A stretch of 20,724 nucleotides of DNA, from NCBI GenBank assembly GCA_002118135.1, contig BDIU01000270.1, positions 1 through 20,724 on the forward strand. The letters run 5' to 3'. Both the position numbers and the translations under genes were made by a program. This DNA is from Trebouxia sp. TZW2008. Its lineage: Eukaryota > Chlorophyta > Trebouxiophyceae > Trebouxiales > Trebouxiaceae. How positions within the stretch are numbered: position 1 is the stretch's first letter; each line of letters starts with the position of its first letter. Of the stretch, positions 18,494 through 20,724 are shown in pieces. The notes under the pieces are model-generated. The model saw only the letters and a program-made list of their open reading frames with translations, did not search any database and was not told the DNA's origin.

Positions 18494-20203
18494 CTGATGA
18501 GCGCATTCACACTAGACACAGCATAACAGGCAAGGCAGTGCCACATGGCATGCACAAACCCAATGTCATGATCAATGGCCATGTCTTCAAGACCAAAGCA
18601 TGCCATGCCTGCTGCCAATGTGACAGCTTGCCGCCGATGTGCAGACTTCACTTGTGGACACTTGGTTGCGCACTTTGCATACTCAAACTGCAGGCAGACT
18701 ACCCGTAGTTAGCATAGGTTTTCAAGATTAATCAAGGCTGACTCATCATGCAGAGCCTGTCAATCCAGCATGGTCATGCATCTCTCAACAAGCAGATGAG
18801 CCCTGCAAATTCGCCAGGTAGCATATTGGCTACAGGTGTAAGTCTTACGCTGCTTTGTGGAAAATACAATTCTGTTATCAAACCAACAGCATACACTTTT
18901 CTTGTATATTAAGTGTCAATGGCATGAGGCAGTCAATGCCCAAACAAAAGCAACACATCAATGCGGACACACACTATTCAGCAAAAGTGAAGCGTGCAGT
19001 ACCTGTGTCATGCTGGCATTGATTGCTGTGACTGCAGACGGCTGAAAGGGGGCCAAAGCCAGAAGCCCTATCGATGAAAACCTGGCCGTTTCCTGCACAA
19101 AAACACCTCCAAACATTCACATATAGCTTTATAGACAACATCTCAGTGTACAGCATCAGACGGTGCCTTATCAACTACTGGCGTTCAACTGGTCAGCATC
19201 TTGCAGCAATCAACCAGATGAGCCATGCACGCACTCCAATGAGTCATGTGAAACAGTATAACCCCTTGACAGCAAGTTTGACACTGTGCATTTTAGCCAA
19301 CCTGAGATTTGGCACAGCATGTGGTGTACCTGAGACTTGGCAGGCATCGCTGCCCTTACAGCTGCAGATGTGCACAGGCTGATGCTCCAGTAATCAAGCT
19401 TTCTCAGGTGCCTGCGCAGCCTGCCACTACTGGCATGGTATGCAGTTGCAGCCAAACCAACCCCTAGCAAGCTGATACCAAATTGCTTGCCAGCGTTGCT
19501 TTCACGCTGCCTGCAGACACATCAAATGGCTTATGTTGGGCAGGGTCTACTGTCAGGGTTGGGAATGCAGCGCTGCAACATGGCCTGGAAAGGCTGCACT
19601 GCATGCTAAGGGGGGATCATGTCTTCATTGCACCTGACCTGATGGTGTGGAGCCCACAAAAAATAATGGGCAGAGACGTCAAGGTGTTCAGAATGCGCTC
19701 ATTTCTTGTTCTGTCGTTGGTGCCTTCGCCCTGTGACAAAAGCTTGATTTGTACGCTTCACCAGGCCATACAGCACTGGTGTACAGTTGACTATCCTAGT
19801 GTGTACTCTGGAGACACAGACATCGACTTTGGTGCTTGGATACCTTTGGATTGATAGCTGTTTGTAGCTGGCCGAGACATAGCGACTGCCTTTCTGATTG
19901 CTGGCTGAGACATAGCGAATGCTGTTCTGACTGTTCTTTCAGCAGAGCTTGCAAAGGCTTGGCTTGGACGGTGCACAAGACCTCAAAGTTGCTCTGCTGT
20001 GACCTTTGCAGATGCTGAACCCGCTCGCGGCTAGCTCGCCGACGCACGTCGTTGATGATGTTCCCGGGCACTTGCAACAAATTACACAACGGCAGGCTGC
20101 CGGCCAGCTCGAAAACGTTTCTAGGCCTTGAAGGTTCGTCGACGCTGCACATCCGCGACACTCCGCCTGCTACATGGTCGAGCCCAGCATGCGTAGAAGC
20201 CAC
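18466..20203 (-). CDS. Small multi-pass membrane protein of the CREST type (ceramidase/PAQR/Per1/TMEM8-like)
   Basis: Four exons with fully matching phases, 20203-20004, 19510-19330, 19092-19003 and 18687-18466, give 230 residues. The N-terminus is soluble (NVFELAGSLPLCNLLQVPG, then a basic NDVRRRASRERVQHLQR). Hydrophobic segments follow: GISLLGVGLAATAYHAS, LDYWSISLCTSAAVRAAM, SIGLLALAPFQPSAVTAI, AVTLAAGMACFGL and FVHAMWHCLACYAVSSVNAL; the tail is basic (SYKERQRRT). The YHA before a basic loop, the Asp of KLDYW and the HAMWH (HxxxH) near the end are the conserved histidines and aspartate of the CREST superfamily, known or predicted metal-dependent membrane hydrolases. I infer a membrane hydrolase, substrate unknown. 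Five clear segments are fewer than the usual seven, so it is short, or less hydrophobic helices were missed. The ATG at 20203 lies in CpG-rich DNA; an in-frame ATG 17 codons later is an alternative. Confidence 0.75.
19603..19854 (+). CDS. Open frame antisense within intron 1 of the CREST-type gene
   Basis: The frame starts at ATG 19603 (MLRGDHVFIAPDLMVWSPQK) and ends YSGDTDIDFGAWIPLD-stop at 19852-19854, 83 residues. It stays open upstream to about 19483, including GSTVRVGNAALQHGLERL. The balanced composition with Trp, Asp and Tyr looks more like real protein than the Cys/His/Leu-rich chance frames elsewhere, and the opposite strand has no comparable frame. It lies wholly inside intron 1 (20003-19511), so it could be a nested gene, the last exon of a plus-strand gene, or a fragment of a mobile element. 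No family is recognised. Confidence 0.3.
   Translation: MLRGDHVFIAPDLMVWSPQKIMGRDVKVFRMRSFLVLSLVPSPCDKSLICTLHQAIQHWCTVDYPSVYSGDTDIDFGAWIPLD
19867..19932. repeat. Two tandem copies of a 33-base unit in intron 1 of the CREST-type gene
   Basis: gctggccgagacatagcgac at 19867 recurs as gctggctgagacatagcgaa at 19900, and both copies continue into similar tgc..ttctga sequence. The copies differ at several positions. On the minus strand they encode a short repeat (SLCLSQ, SLCLGQ) only if the intron is read through. Confidence 0.8.
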
Positions 20204-20373
20204 TCAGACGCACAGTACTTCACAAAACAAGCACTTTGTTCATGCCTGACCGCAAGCAAGGGTGGAATATGCCACGAGTTGACTTGCTGGAGTGATCAGG
20301 CCTGCATCGGCTGTGTGCAGAACAATCGCTTGCCTTTCTCGCACACAGTATGCTGATCGTACTGCACAAGTGA
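20204..20373. promoter_or_regulatory. CpG-rich upstream region of the CREST-type gene
   Basis: The DNA just upstream of the minus-strand ATG at 20203 and across its first exon is richer in CG than the introns, as at the other inferred starts. An open plus-strand frame begins just beyond, so this may be another divergent promoter. No TATA element was recognised. Confidence 0.3.
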
Positions 20374-20706
20374 GAGCGACACTGTTCGCACGCCGTTGGC
20401 CTTTCTTGCCTGCGCGCGTGCAAGTCAACAGGGCATCTACTTGGTGCGGAATATGTTGTAAAGCTCGACGTTAGTCATGACTCTCAGGAATGGCATAGCA
20501 GAGGCCGTCCACACGAGCAGATTGAAGGGCCACGTGCGGGTTTCAGGGAGGTGAAGACGAACGAAATTTTGAATGAACTGGGGTTCAACGAAACCTGCTC
20601 TGGGAACGGGTTCGAAGCTTCAATGTGGGTTTGCATCACACGTGACCGCGGTCTGAGCTCTCGGCAGCGGCAAGTGCAGAGCTGCAGAGCACGCACGCAG
20701 GCGTGA
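20374..20706 (+). CDS. Open frame of 110 codons without an early ATG, possible exon
   Basis: Between a TGA at 20371 and a TGA at 20704 the plus strand is open and reads, among other parts, GHLLGAEYVVKLDVSHDSQE and KTNEILNELGFNETCSGNGF. No ATG occurs near the beginning, so as an exon it would need an acceptor, for which GTCAACAG at 20423-20430 is a candidate. The region is CpG-rich like the first exons in this window. The minus strand has a competing frame (20696-20484, starting MRALQLC), which looks less protein-like. It may be the first coding part of a plus-strand gene running out of the window. No family is recognised. Confidence 0.3.
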   Translation, partial: ERHCSHAVGLSCLRACKSTGHLLGAEYVVKLDVSHDSQEWHSRGRPHEQIEGPRAGFREVKTNEILNELGFNETCSGNGFEASMWVCITRDRGLSSRQRQVQSCRARTQA

Positions 20707-20724
20707 ACACACTCGATTGCGCCG

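Overview
The window is nuclear DNA of a photosynthetic eukaryote, most likely a chlorophyte green alga. All readable genes are split by many GT-AG introns of roughly 50-690 bases. Donors are mostly GTGAGT/GTAAGT-like and acceptors mostly TGCAG-like. One gene encodes a recognisable chloroplast photosystem II assembly factor (Psb27). A Pro/Thr/Ala-rich tail of the kind seen in algal wall proteins lies at the left edge. The algal poly(A) signal TGTAA occurs where it would be expected. No operon, prophage, CRISPR array, tRNA or rRNA was recognised. Most open frames in any six-frame view are chance: the sequence is rich in TG/CA and poor in CG, so real exons were identified from splice sites, matching intron phases and protein character.

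Layout. 1-231: end of a plus-strand gene for a Pro/Thr/Ala-rich protein. 232-1555: no gene seen. 1556-4667 minus: psb27, with introns full of local duplications, including three copies of the 5' part of one exon. 4668-4810: CpG-rich start region. 5841-6559 plus: a small tentative gene. 6442-11727 minus: a large unrecognised gene of about 17 exons. 11728-12055: shared divergent promoter. 12056-15409 plus: a divergent protein kinase in eight exons. 15769-16311 plus: a tentative gene. 16330-16430: poly-C tract with a two-base assembly gap. 16430-18250: coding potential on both strands that I cannot resolve. 18249-18493 plus: a convincing terminal exon that overlaps, tail to tail, the minus-strand gene 18466-20203. 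That gene encodes a small membrane protein of the CREST (ceramidase/PAQR/Per1/SID-1/TMEM8) type. 20374-20706 plus: an open frame in CpG-rich DNA at the right edge.

The genes do not form a pathway; they look like ordinary neighbours in a eukaryotic genome, arranged as divergent and convergent pairs. The points most worth a second look are the exon duplication inside psb27, the compact CREST-type protein with an antisense open frame in its first intron, the unrecognised 17-exon gene, and CpG islands that coincide with the inferred gene starts.
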